NCBI GenBank assembly: GCA_937879855.1
Contig: CALFMO010000044.1
Coordinates: 37,388 to 101,387 of the forward strand
DNA length: 64,000 nucleotides
DNA from: an uncultured Acidobacteriaceae bacterium
GTDB lineage: Bacteria > Acidobacteriota > Terriglobia > Terriglobales > Acidobacteriaceae
Reading direction: 5' to 3'
The translations under genes and the position numbers were made by a program. Under the pieces are notes generated by a model. The model had not been told where the DNA came from and ran no database searches. It was given only the letters and a program-made list of their open reading frames with translations. Of the stretch, positions 17,641 to 25,925 are shown piece after piece; position 1 is the first letter of the stretch, and the number at the start of each line of letters is the position of its first letter.

Positions 17641-18316
17641 CCCGTGTGTGTCTATCTTCAAGTCGATGAAAAGCGATTTGGAGGATGAGAAGCCTTATTG
17701 GAGCTACGAAGACATTGGTGTATTCTCCCTTATCCTTGCAGCATTGGGTCCGATCCTTCATCTTTTCGCACGCGTTCATCTTCTCTCGCGATCGGAGCTT
17801 GAAAATCCCGGGCTCGGCCTACAGTTCGCAGTGATCGTGTTTTTGATCCTGGCGTTGTACTTGGTTCTCAAACTACGGCATGGGCGACCGGTATTCCGGC
17901 CATTAGGTTGGGTCTGGCCGCGCACGGTTTACGTGATCGTCGCTCCGCTCTTAGGGGTGTTGTTGGCAGCGGATGTGGCAGTCAACCTCCGCTTGCACGG
18001 TCAGAGCATGCCGACCATGCCGCTCGTCGAGATAGTGGTGTTGGGATTGGTGCTCGGGCCGATCCTTGAGGAATCTTTTTTTCGGGGATGTCTCCTACCG
18101 GTTCTTGCCCATACCGCCGGCAAAGTTCTCGCTGTGGTTCTTAGTGCTTTGCTGTTTGCGCTTTTTCACAGTCCAGGCAACTTGGCGCACTGGGTCTCAT
18201 TTACCGGGACCGGAGTAGCCTACGGGTGGATTCGCGTGACGTCGCGTTCTACTACTGCCCCGGCTCTCGCGCACGCTACCTACAACTTGGCTCTTTTTCT
18301 CTTGGCCAGGTTGTAA
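17630..18316 (+). CDS. CPBP-family intramembrane glutamic protease (CAAX protease-like)
   Basis: 228 residues from the ATG at 17630, which lies inside the end of the DUF362 gene; ATG at 17666 is an alternative. About six hydrophobic helices. The catalytic motifs are present: EESFFRG (residues 147-153), FALFH (His180) and HATYN (His215), the three conserved blocks of the ABI/CPBP/Rce1 family. Such enzymes cleave membrane-associated peptides or prenylated substrates. Its fixed neighbourhood with a terpene-cyclase-like protein and a Tat-exported protein hints at isoprenoid or export-linked processing, which is inference. Confidence 0.85.
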   Translation: MRFDPCVSIFKSMKSDLEDEKPYWSYEDIGVFSLILAALGPILHLFARVHLLSRSELENPGLGLQFAVIVFLILALYLVLKLRHGRPVFRPLGWVWPRTVYVIVAPLLGVLLAADVAVNLRLHGQSMPTMPLVEIVVLGLVLGPILEESFFRGCLLPVLAHTAGKVLAVVLSALLFALFHSPGNLAHWVSFTGTGVAYGWIRVTSRSTTAPALAHATYNLALFLLARL

Positions 18317-18362
18317 CCGAACTCGAGTATTTCAATGGTCTCAACTCCTGCGCGCCTTGCCA

Positions 18363-18402
18363 TCACGCAGGGGGCCGCGGGTTCGAGTCCCGTCGCTCCC
18401 TA
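18363..18402 (+). other. tRNA 3'-end fragment (probable attachment-site scar)
   Basis: The sequence GCGGGTTCGAGTCCCGT (a TpsiC arm with a 5-bp stem) followed by CGCTCCCT has the form of a tRNA 3' end. No D-arm, anticodon arm or matching 5' acceptor strand is visible upstream, and CCA is not encoded. Fragments of this kind are usually the duplicated core of an integration site left by a tyrosine recombinase. It lies just 3' of the CPBP gene. Confidence 0.6.
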
Positions 18403-18720
18403 AGAGCGAAAAGAATCGTGGGTAAATCGTGGCGCGGCAGCGCGCAAGGCCAGAAGCAAACGCCCTGAAAGCGGTTGGAGTGTGCGCCGCGCTTTTCGCC
18501 GTACCACTTGTCGCAGTTGATCTACCTCGGGGATCTCCGTCGCTGTGTCCTAAGACTTCGTTTTCCGGTGTCCCGTCTTTCCGGGGACAGATTCGCGAGC
18601 AGCTTTCTTCCTGTCGGATCGGTATTTTAACGCTGAAGCTTTGGCGCGAGCGATTGTCGTCGTTTTATAGTTCTTTTTTTTCGCCATAAACATTTTCCCA
18701 ACAGGTCGACCAGCTTGCCT
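18403..18720. other. intergenic region without recognised gene
   Basis: About 320 bp between the tRNA scar and the receiver gene. An imperfect stem (TGTCCC ... GGGACA near 18569-18592) is present but has no following T-run. A T-rich stretch near 18665-18690 lies at the 3' side of the minus-strand receiver gene. No coding region supported. Confidence 0.4.
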
Positions 18721-19149
18721 CTACCTGTCCTTTGGATCCCAACGAGTGAGCTTGCTGACAAACTTCTTGCCCTCTGACACAGCCTCCACCGCACGAATGA
18801 GGTCAGTTGACACAGTAGACTTCGTCACATAGGCGAGTGCGCCAGCGGCAAGAGCCGTTTGCGCTATTGTCTCGGAATTGTGCTGGCTCAGAAAAACGAT
18901 TTGTGACTTTGGAGCAACCCGATGGATGCGCCCGGCAGCCTCGATTCCGCCAAGACGGGGCATACTGACATCCAGAACCACCACATCCGGTTGAAGCTCC
19001 TCCGCTTGACTAACGCCCTGCAGCCCATTGGCAGCCTCACATATGATCTCGAATCCCGGCTTGCTCCGCAAAAGCGCACAGACCTGCTCTCGGAAAATCT
19101 CATGATCATCTACAACCAAAATTCTTAGCGACCTGTCTTCCTTCGTCAC
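18721..19149 (-). CDS. single-domain response regulator (receiver only)
   Basis: 142 residues, GTG at 19149. A complete receiver fold: acidic pocket VVDDH (residues 12-16), phospho-acceptor Asp60 in VVLDVSMPR, and Lys110 in AYVTKST. The sequence resembles NarL/LuxR-type receivers, but the protein stops after the receiver and has no DNA-binding domain. It may pass phosphate or act by protein contact. It lies close to a second, frameshifted receiver gene on the same strand. No kinase is adjacent; the nearest is at 39.9 kb. Confidence 0.85.
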   Translation of the reverse strand: MTKEDRSLRILVVDDHEIFREQVCALLRSKPGFEIICEAANGLQGVSQAEELQPDVVVLDVSMPRLGGIEAAGRIHRVAPKSQIVFLSQHNSETIAQTALAAGALAYVTKSTVSTDLIRAVEAVSEGKKFVSKLTRWDPKDR

Positions 19150-19342
19150 CGGGCACCCAGGACTTAGTCAATGCTCTATGGTGGAGTTTCCGATCTCGTT
19201 TTGTTTCAGACACGGAGAAGGGGCGCCAGCGGGGTTGGAGGGCGGGGTTCGGGGCGATGTTTCGATCTGGTCACAAGCATGGACTGTTGGCGAACAATTT
19301 TAGTCGCGAAAGTGAAGGTCAATTGACGCACGCGCTCAACGT

Positions 19343-19844
19343 TCATGGCCGGCAGGTTTCCGTGGTATTTGTTTTTTGAAGATCGCTTACCAAGTTCGGC
19401 ACTATACGAAGTTTGGCGGAAGACTCGGGGGGCAGGCCGATGGGCCCTAACGGGGTCTCGCTGGAAGCGAGCAGTTCCTGCAGGATTGCGACAAGCCCAT
19501 TGGAATCTTCGCCCTTCGAAATGACCTTGCATATCCCAAGCTCACTCGCGTCGAGTTCCAGTTGGGGGTTCTTATGCAGCGTGTAGAGCACGATTGGAAA
19601 CGCCCGGCATGGCTTTTAGAATCTCCCGTGCCGCCTCCATGCCGTTGACCATGGGCATAACGAAATCGAGAACGATCGCATCTGGCTTCAACTGACTCGC
19701 CATCAAGACAGCCTGTCGTCCATTCGCTCCTTCTCCGCAAACAACCCAACCGGGGCGTTGTAAGAACGCCCTCAAGTGCGTGCGCAAGAACTCGCTGTCA
19801 TCGGCAATCAAAATTCTCGCAAAGGACGCCATTCCTGGAAACAT
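19343..19844 (-). pseudogene. frameshifted single-domain response regulator
   Basis: From the ATG at 19844 (or 19832) the frame gives a receiver N-terminus with LIADDSEF and the phospho-site segment AIVLDFVMPMVNG, then runs out of frame near 19590. Moving one base restores the family sequence PIVLYTLHKN and a ...ICKVISKGED end with the conserved Lys, finishing at 19343. A single extra T in GTTTCCAATC explains the break. It is otherwise intact and about 165 residues long, so a recent mutation or an assembly indel is equally possible. Confidence 0.75.
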
Positions 19845-20046
19845 GCTTATGTCGGCAATCCCACATAAGCGTTTTCGGTGAGAGTAGCATTCGTCGCTTG
19901 CCAGCTGATATACAGGCTTCACCCTAGATAGGGCGGTTTTTTTCCTAGGTCTCGTTCTCTCGTCCTCGCAAATCGCGGCAGGAGCAGAGACAGTGCGGAT
20001 CGAGCCGTACGAAGGCGGGCGGGTCGTAACACGAGGAGCCCATGTT

Positions 20047-20778
20047 ATGCATCCGTTAGTTCTTCCCGGAGAGCGCACGGGAAACCAAGGGAAGCCAATC
20101 TCTAACCAGATCCTGCTCTCTTTGGGAGAACGAGAGTTCGACGCAATCCGGCCATGGCTGAAGCTGGCAACGCTCAAGCACCATGCCGTGCTTCACGAGA
20201 GCAATCACAAGACCGAGGACGTATATTTTCCAGACAGCGGCCTGATTTCGCTCGTAATCCCCAGTAACGGAAGAACTGCCGAGGCAGGCGTGGTCGGCAA
20301 CGAGGGTATCCTCGGGCTAGAGGGTTTGTTCGGGCTGAAGCGAAGTCCTTTGCGAGAAGTCGTTCAAATTGGAGGGACCGGGCACCGCGCGCCTTCCTCA
20401 AATGTCCTACTGGTCCTGCGGGAGTTCCCAGACCTTCTCTTTCGATTTGGTCGTTTTGCGGTTATAAATCGGTTGCAAGTTTCGCAAACCGCCGCCTGCA
20501 ATCGCCTGCATGAAATCGACAAGCGACTGGCCCGATGGCTACTTATGGCGCAGGACCGCGTTCAGGATGGTCTAATTCGAATGACGCACGATTTCCTGGC
20601 TACGATGCTGGGCACGGACCGTGGCAGTGTTACGGAGGTGGCTGTTCGCCTGCAGAAACGTGGACTGATTGAATACTCACGGGGTTCCGTGAGGATTCGG
20701 AATCGCAAAGCACTAGAGAAGTCATCCTGCGAGTGCTATTTTCTTATTCGCGAATACAACGCCGAATTGACTCGCTGA
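20047..20778 (+). CDS. Crp/Fnr-family transcriptional regulator
   Basis: 243 residues from the ATG at 20047, which has GAGGAG 8 bp upstream; earlier in-frame starts exist. An N-terminal cyclic-nucleotide-binding-like domain (about residues 20-130, with VYFPDSGLISLV and EAGVVGNEGILGLEGLFG) is followed by a helix-turn-helix of Crp type (LATMLGTDRGSVTEVAVRLQKRGLI). The cNMP Arg motif is not obvious, so the ligand is unknown. It is divergent from the receiver pair. The 150 bp upstream should hold its promoter. Confidence 0.85.
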   Translation: MHPLVLPGERTGNQGKPISNQILLSLGEREFDAIRPWLKLATLKHHAVLHESNHKTEDVYFPDSGLISLVIPSNGRTAEAGVVGNEGILGLEGLFGLKRSPLREVVQIGGTGHRAPSSNVLLVLREFPDLLFRFGRFAVINRLQVSQTAACNRLHEIDKRLARWLLMAQDRVQDGLIRMTHDFLATMLGTDRGSVTEVAVRLQKRGLIEYSRGSVRIRNRKALEKSSCECYFLIREYNAELTR

Positions 20779-21176
20779 TCGGCATGACGAAGTATTGCGA
20801 TACACAATAACGTTGGGCGGCGATGCTCTTCCGTTCTACGGACTGTTCTCGGCATTAATGGAGGAGACTGGGACTCCTTGCCCTGCAGTCGGCGGAGGAT
20901 TCTCAACCCACAACGCCAAACCCACAAAATTGAAATGTCTTGTACGACTTGCGCAGTGTTTGGCAGTTCCCGCGTGCTTGCGCCCAGGAGAGCGTGGCGT
21001 CACGCATTCCGAGGGTGGAATGGATAATCGCGTTGAATCCGCAGAGGAAATAGGCCAAGTCTTGATGAACTCAAGCCGCCGTTTCGCATGCGGGCCCCTG
21101 TCGCAAACGGCGGCTTGTTCGTTACCAGAACTGACCCGAGTTGCAGCAACCAATGCGCGGAAAAGTTCGGCTTATC
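20779..21176. other. intergenic region, no gene supported
   Basis: 398 bp between the Crp/Fnr gene and the 3' end of the Dyp peroxidase gene. Frames of about 105-130 residues exist on both strands but lack ribosome-binding sites and family resemblance. No repeat or RNA recognised. Confidence 0.45.
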
Positions 21177-22127
21177 TCAGCTGATGTTGTCGAGAAACGT
21201 TGATGACGGTGCAAAAAATAAACTCCCGGTAACTGGCTTGCTGAAATCGAGCAGGCGGTCGTAATTGCCAGGGGGACGCCCCACGAACGTGTTCTGAAGC
21301 ATCGTTTCAGTGATGCGCGGAGTGCGGCTATAACCGATGAAGTAGGTCCCGAACTCCCCGTAGCCTGGCCGCCCGAAAGGCATGTTGTCTCTCAGGATCT
21401 TAATTTCTTTTCCATTTTCTTCGATCGTAGTGAGCGCATTGTGCGCGAATAGTGGCTTCTCGGCGTCCTTCAGTTCGATGTCTGAGAGTTTCTTGCGGCC
21501 AATAATGCGCTCCTGCGTCCCAACCGAGAGAGCATTCCATCCCTTCATGTCGTGAAGATACTTCTGGACAATGACATAGCTGCCGCCCGCAAAGGCTGGA
21601 TCTTCGTCACCAACAATTGCAGCCTCGTGGGCTGCACCGCCTCGCGGATTTTCTGTGCCGTCCACGAACCCGATGACATCGCGATCATCGAAATAGCGGA
21701 AGCCGTGAACCTCGTCTTCAACCGAAACTGCCTCGCCGATGCTGAACATGATCTGAGCGGCCAATTCAAAACAGAGGTCGGGGCGCTTGGCTCGAATGTG
21801 AAAGAGGATGTCACCCGGAGTGGAGACGGCATGGCGGCCGCCTGAACGAATCTCTCGAAACGGATGGAGCTCGGTGGGGCGAGGTGATCCAAAGAGTTTG
21901 TGCCAGGCGTCGGAACCGAATCCAACGACGCATGTGAGACCGGCTTCCGCGTCTCGAAACTCCACAGCGCGCACGAGCCCTGAGAGGTCTGCGCAGAATG
22001 ATCGTAGCGCCGCATAGTTGTCCTGCTCCGGGCGAATGCAAACGACCAGAAAAATTGCAGCGCGTGTGAGCGGGCCGGTCACAGTCTGCGGAAGAACGAT
22101 CTCGTTTAGTTCCTTGGGTGTGTCCAT
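21177..22127 (-). CDS. Dyp-type haem peroxidase
   Basis: 316 residues, ATG at 22127. Hallmarks of the dye-decolorising peroxidase family are visible: GFVDGTENP (residues 153-161, catalytic Asp156), a candidate proximal haem His229 in LFAHNAL, and distal Arg246 in ILRDNMPFG. The length (about 310) fits the class B / YfeX-like group. No signal peptide, so it is cytoplasmic or encapsulated. No encapsulin gene is adjacent. It uses hydrogen peroxide to oxidise organic substrates. Monocistronic as far as visible. Confidence 0.92.
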   Translation of the reverse strand: MDTPKELNEIVLPQTVTGPLTRAAIFLVVCIRPEQDNYAALRSFCADLSGLVRAVEFRDAEAGLTCVVGFGSDAWHKLFGSPRPTELHPFREIRSGGRHAVSTPGDILFHIRAKRPDLCFELAAQIMFSIGEAVSVEDEVHGFRYFDDRDVIGFVDGTENPRGGAAHEAAIVGDEDPAFAGGSYVIVQKYLHDMKGWNALSVGTQERIIGRKKLSDIELKDAEKPLFAHNALTTIEENGKEIKILRDNMPFGRPGYGEFGTYFIGYSRTPRITETMLQNTFVGRPPGNYDRLLDFSKPVTGSLFFAPSSTFLDNIS

Positions 22128-22490
22128 TATCTCAATCGCAATCCACGATGATTCCCATCATTTGAGTATTCTCAATAGGTGTAGCGAATGCAACCGGCGC
22201 GCGGAGTCGTCCTTCGCGGGTCGCGCGCTTGCAGCGAGCGGGTAGAGTATATCAATCTCTTTCAGATACGGACGAAGACCTCCAGAACAGGGAAGCAGCT
22301 TGACTGATTTTCGGATCCTCGCATAGATCTCTGAATGTCTCTTCTGAAGCTCGTTCGCAAGCTCATTCGATACCTGATGTCGTGCTTGTCGCACAAGCGC
22401 TTGTACCAACAAGGCTCATGACGACATGCATATTGGGGAAACTGTGGCCAAATTAGTTCTCCGTTTACTTATTCCTCTCGGCCAATGCTG
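22128..22490. other. intergenic region, no gene supported
   Basis: 363 bp between the Dyp peroxidase start and the 3' end of the MscL-like gene. A minus-strand frame of 84 residues at 22158-22412 has no ribosome-binding site and no recognised family. The peroxidase promoter should lie here. Confidence 0.4.
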
Positions 22491-22928
22491 CTATTGACCG
22501 GTGGCGCGGTTCTCGGCCGTGTGACTCACCTTTCGCAGGAGGTTCCTTAGGGTCTCCTTCTCGGAGTCGTCGAGACTGGATAACGCGTCCTCCATGCCGC
22601 GCGTGTGATCGGCAAACACTTTGCGGATTACCGATCCTTCCGCCGTCAGCGCATTGATCGGAAGGATTACGACGAAGTAAATAACCGCAGCAATCAATAG
22701 TAACGAAACCAGAGCATTGATGAAATCGCCAACAGCGAAAACGCTTCCGTTCACCGTGAACCCGATTGCCGAAAAGTCGGGTTTACCCACGAGTGCTGCG
22801 ATCAGTGGCGTCAGCAGATCTTTCGTGAGCGCAGCCACTACCGCGGCGAACGCGCCACCGACTACCACACCAACTGCCATGTCAACTACGTTGCCACGCA
22901 GAACAAACTGTTTGAATCCGCTCATCAT
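22491..22928 (-). CDS. mscL: MscL large-conductance mechanosensitive channel with a MarR-like C-terminal tail
   Basis: 145 residues, ATG at 22928 with GGGGAGGCG upstream. Residues 1-92 are MscL: FVLRGNVVDMAVGVVVGGAF (pore helix), a periplasmic loop, and a second helix ending ILPIN. MscL normally continues with a charged helix and a C-terminal bundle. Here residues 93-140 instead read ALTAEGSVIRKVFADH, then MEDALSSLDDSEKETLRNLLRKV, the pattern of the MarR-family C-terminal helix. The channel should relieve turgor on hypo-osmotic shock. The tail may come from fusion with a neighbouring marR gene and could alter gating or assembly. Confidence 0.85.
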   Translation of the reverse strand: MMSGFKQFVLRGNVVDMAVGVVVGGAFAAVVAALTKDLLTPLIAALVGKPDFSAIGFTVNGSVFAVGDFINALVSLLLIAAVIYFVVILPINALTAEGSVIRKVFADHTRGMEDALSSLDDSEKETLRNLLRKVSHTAENRATGQ

Positions 22929-23187
22929 AGGTCGCCTCCCCGCAGCGTTTGTATTGTTTCAAGAAGAAGAGTTGGACTCCAGTCCCTTTATCCCCTTGTA
23001 GGCAAGTCGTGGTTCGGTACGGTAAGCATTCGCATTTACAGGCCGCTTCTGGTCACTTGCGGACGAAACGAGGGCAACTGCAATGAAGCAGGATGCGACA
23101 GTCGTCAGAATCGAATGTGTCCGCACCCGGCCTCCTAGAGCGAACCTAGCAAAAGCTACCGGCCCGACCCGCGCTCTACCACCACCT

Positions 23188-23604
23188 TCAGGCAGGAACT
23201 CTGATCAGGCCAAGCGCTAACGTGACTACAGAAACCGCAAGGATGACCGCTCCGACATAGATAAGTGAGACTGCCCCGTTTGGTTGAGCCGCTGTCGGCG
23301 GCAGCATTGAAAAGAAAAATCCAGCAGAGATAAGAATCGCTGAGAGTGGCACTCCGATTCGAACAAACCATACGACCGGCGAGGGAAGAACCGCCGCATC
23401 CGCAAGAATCTGGCAAACTAGCGAAAGAATCACGATCACTCCAGCGTGGGCGTGCCCTGCACGGAAGAAGTTTTGGCGTAACGGATTCTCCATGTAACCA
23501 CTGCCTTTGTTCATCAAAGAAGTCAGCAGAAAATATCCGCCATATTGAATCGTTGGCACTGTGATGAGGATGATCCCGCACATCAATCTGGCTTCGCGCG
23601 TCAT
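23188..23604 (-). CDS. small conserved four-helix membrane protein
   Basis: 138 residues from the ATG at 23604 (AAGGAGAACCC upstream). Four hydrophobic segments, starting with MCGIILITVPTIQYGGYFLL, then a polar loop with FFRAGHAHAGVIVILSLV, then two more helices. The HAHAG motif in the second helix could bind a metal or haem, but I cannot name the family. The gene follows the SnoaL-like gene by 46 bp on the same strand. Confidence 0.65.
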   Translation of the reverse strand: MTREARLMCGIILITVPTIQYGGYFLLTSLMNKGSGYMENPLRQNFFRAGHAHAGVIVILSLVCQILADAAVLPSPVVWFVRIGVPLSAILISAGFFFSMLPPTAAQPNGAVSLIYVGAVILAVSVVTLALGLIRVPA

Positions 23605-23650
23605 AGGGTTCTCCTTGAACTCTTCACAACTATTGGTTCGCACCAAGCGA

Positions 23651-24103
23651 TCAACTGACGATCTGAGGGGCCAACGCTTCTTCAAGCCCGTAAGCGGCAC
23701 GCACCTTCAACGACTCAGCAACAGCTTGCGAATCTTCGTTCGCGTCAATCTCCACGATCTTCCCCCATCGCATACGAACGACATGAACGCCGTGATTACG
23801 ATATGGCGAACCATCTGGCAGTGTATCCGTTGCCGACCACCGGACGATAATGACAGTGTTATGAGGCAATCCTTTGACCCACACATCGTGGACCGTCAGG
23901 TGGAGACCCGGACCGAGACGGCCTAGCCTGCCCAGCCAGCGACGCAGCGCTTCCCGATCATGGCGCTCCCCGCCTAGTGCATGGCTCCCCCCAAACCGAT
24001 GATAGACGTTCGGCGCACAGTCATTTGCCAACGACTCAAAATCCTTCTGATTGACCCGCTCGAAATTCTTCTTCGCTATCCGCTTAACAATGGCGTGGTA
24101 CAT
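23651..24103 (-). CDS. SnoaL/NTF2-like ester cyclase-type protein
   Basis: 150 residues, ATG at 24103 with AGAAGGTGAC upstream. The pattern is a nuclear-transport-factor-2 / SnoaL fold: helical start, FESLANDCAPNVYHRFGG, LRRWLGRL, then beta strands with TVIIVRWSATDTLPDGSPYRNHGVHVVRMRWGKIVEID. Members are small cyclases, isomerases or ligand carriers with little sequence to predict the substrate. It probably forms a transcription unit with the downstream membrane protein gene. Confidence 0.75.
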   Translation of the reverse strand: MYHAIVKRIAKKNFERVNQKDFESLANDCAPNVYHRFGGSHALGGERHDREALRRWLGRLGRLGPGLHLTVHDVWVKGLPHNTVIIVRWSATDTLPDGSPYRNHGVHVVRMRWGKIVEIDANEDSQAVAESLKVRAAYGLEEALAPQIVS

Positions 24104-24147
24104 GAGTCACCTTCTGAATCATCTGTCGGTTCATTATCTAAAAGAAA

Positions 24148-24202
24148 CAACCCGCACAGGAGTCTGTTTCCCTCTCCCCTCCCATGCGGGTGCCCGCTGC
24201 GG
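24148..24202. repeat. hairpin repeat, copy 1
   Basis: A ~50-bp element beginning CCCGCACAGGAG and ending TGCGGGTGCCCGCTGC. The outer arms CCCGCA and TGCGGG can pair. The same ends recur 153 bp downstream at 24304 with a longer stem, while the interior differs. Found in the gap 3' of a broken haloperoxidase gene and upstream of the SnoaL gene. Confidence 0.65.
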
Positions 24203-24300
24203 TATGGGGGAGTGATACCGTTAGCGGATGCGTATTATGCATGCCCAGAATGCGACCAGGCGGCGGCTTTGGCGATTGTCATCGTTCATCTTCATGCATG

Positions 24301-24356
24301 AAACCCGCACAGGAGGATTTTCTTTGACCCCTCGTCCTGTGCGGGTGCCCGCTGCC
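24301..24356. repeat. hairpin repeat, copy 2
   Basis: CCCGCACAGG pairs perfectly over 10 bp with CCTGTGCGGG, enclosing a loop of about 20 bases (AGGATTTTCTTTGACCCCTCGT), and is followed by TGCCCGCTGCC as in copy 1. It could be a small structured RNA, a bidirectional transcription end or a REP-like mobile sequence. It has no T-run for a classical terminator. Confidence 0.65.
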
Positions 24357-24407
24357 GGTGGGAAGGCGAACCCGGCGACGCGGATTCTTTGATGCTGATG
24401 CCAAAAA

Positions 24408-25160
24408 TCAGTTTACTGTACGGGCGAAACTCTCGGGAACTCCTTGGAAGTAATTTTGTGCCTTCTGCCAAGCCTCGAATGCGACAAGTCTTCCCAGCAA
24501 ACGTCCGGCGAGATCAGCGGCTCGAAAATGGATACCCCCATAACGCCGCGACATGCCAGCTTCGTTGGCGGCGTCGGTAAAAGTCTCCCAACGCAGAGTG
24601 ACCGAACGCAATGGTGTAACTCCCGGCTCGATCTTAGAGCTACCTACTGGAAGAGTGACAGAGTTGCCGAAGCGGTCACTTCCGCTCCAGAGTTCGAGAA
24701 TCCTGGCTGCGGCTGCGCTATACGTGCTGTGCCCCGAAACGTATTCAGGGAATGGCGGCGTGGGAAAAGTTGCCGACTGATACGGAATCCACTGCGCGCC
24801 GTCCATTTCTTTCGAACCTTTGCCCGGACCGCCCCATGCGTGGATCGTCTTGCCGCGAAACAGAAATAGAATGGCTGTGACCGGACGAACCGAATCATAG
24901 GCGCGTTTTGCGTCCCAAGCGGCGATGCCCGCGTCGAAGATGGCGTTCGAAAGCACGAAGAACATCTTCACATCATCGTCGAGCGTGTGGTGATCTCGGG
25001 CAGAAACGAACTGTGCAAACAACGCCCCAGTGTCCTGGAGGCTGCTCAGAGTTCGGGCCATCGGACCAGTATTCGGCAATCATCTTCTGCCGGTCGCCCA
25101 CCGGAAAGCCTTGCTTAACGAAGCCAATCGAATTCAACGATAAGCGAATATTCGGCGCTC
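24408..25160 (-). pseudogene. broken vanadium-dependent haloperoxidase / PAP2-type gene
   Basis: Residues decoded from 25079 to 24408 (about 223) match the C-terminal half of vanadium haloperoxidases: FAQFVSARDHHTLDDDVKMFFVLSNAIFDA, the vanadate-binding motifs PPFPEYVSGHST and RRYGGIHFRAAD, and a final helix. Upstream, in another frame, IAEYWSDGPNSEQPPGHWG continues the family sequence, so one base separates the two halves near 25055. Further upstream two adjacent TGA codons stop that frame near 25165, and the N-terminal half of the usual ~430-residue protein is missing. I therefore call it a pseudogene. Confidence 0.8.
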
Positions 25161-25496
25161 ATCAACTGCACTGGGCCGCTCCCCCCAATCCTAAGCCCGA
25201 AGCCGCGCTGGTGACAACTGCCCAACCTGTTGTCCGGTCGTTCAAGATGCTAACTCGACGAGCAGTTGTCTAACCAAATCCCCGGCTGGTATCGTCCGGC
25301 ATTGCGCTACGCCTTGCCCCGCCCACAGAGATAAGAAGCCAGCCTTGCCGAGTTGCGCAGCCGCAGTTCGGGGAGATTTGGTCTCCTGTTTCGAATTCCG
25401 AATTCGTAACAAAGCCGATCCTCCCGTTTCTTGCCCTCCTACCGGTGCTAGAGTTCTGGGTTCTATCCCTCCCCCTCACTCAAAGGAAATTGGTCC
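25161..25496. other. intergenic region without supported gene
   Basis: 336 bp between the broken haloperoxidase and the small CxxCxGxG protein gene. The lost N-terminal part of the haloperoxidase would be expected here but is not recognisable. A purine-rich AAAGGAAA near 25484 serves the next gene. Confidence 0.4.
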
Positions 25497-25682
25497 ATGC
25501 ATGGCACAGAGGGAAGAGTGTGTCCGTATTGCAACGGTAAGGGCTATGTCCCGGTCGAAGCGACGCGAGAGAACAACACCGGTCTCAGCGATACAAGGAC
25601 GTGGGTACGCAAGGATTGTCCGCTCTGCGGAGGTACAGGGCGACTACACAGCGATTCGAGCGAATCAAAAGATTCGGACTAG
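25497..25682 (+). CDS. small DnaJ-type zinc-ribbon protein
   Basis: 61 residues, ATG at 25497 with AAAGGAAA upstream. Two CxxCxGxG repeats, CPYCNGKG (residues 9-16) and CPLCGGTG (about 41-48), form a DnaJ-like zinc finger on their own, without J-domain or substrate-binding domain. The linker is polar and the tail is acidic Ser/Asp. Such micro-proteins could bind zinc or unfolded protein. It begins a local cluster of small cysteine-containing and helical proteins. Confidence 0.7.
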   Translation: MHGTEGRVCPYCNGKGYVPVEATRENNTGLSDTRTWVRKDCPLCGGTGRLHSDSSESKDSD

Positions 25683-25763
25683 GCGTTGCTGTCTCAGCGT
25701 GAAAAGGAACCGCGTCGTCGCTGGACGACCGCAACACATACCCCGACAGAGTAAGGACGAGCC

Positions 25764-25925
25764 GTGGGACTAGACGATGGCACCAAACAGCAACGTATTA
25801 GGGAATTGGTTGCGAAAATCGAAGCCGAACAAGATCACGACAAATTTACAGTGCTTGTCCAAGAACTCAACAGCCTGCTAGACGCCGATCCGCCAGTCGA
25901 AAACCCTCCTACGCCGAGCACCTGA
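25764..25925 (+). CDS. helical micro-protein of the xxRIRELxxK family
   Basis: 53 residues from a GTG at 25764 with AAGGA 6 bp upstream. The core RIRELVAKIEAEQDHDKFTVLVQELNSLL forms two amphipathic helices, and the tail is Pro-rich. The same pattern, (R/Q)(I/E)xELCxxx then an acid-rich turn and a second helix with LxxLxxxL, occurs at 27560, 39105 (minus) and 39554. Function unknown; it may dimerise or act as a small adaptor. Confidence 0.6.
   Translation: MGLDDGTKQQRIRELVAKIEAEQDHDKFTVLVQELNSLLDADPPVENPPTPST

Noticed and set aside
18569..18592. Terminator after the CPBP gene
   Set aside because: A short imperfect stem is present but no T-run follows it.
20836..21153. 105-residue minus-strand frame
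   Set aside because: No start signal or motif; composition like random sequence.
22158..22412. 84-residue minus-strand frame before the MscL-like gene
   Set aside because: No ribosome-binding site or recognised family, in a probable promoter region.
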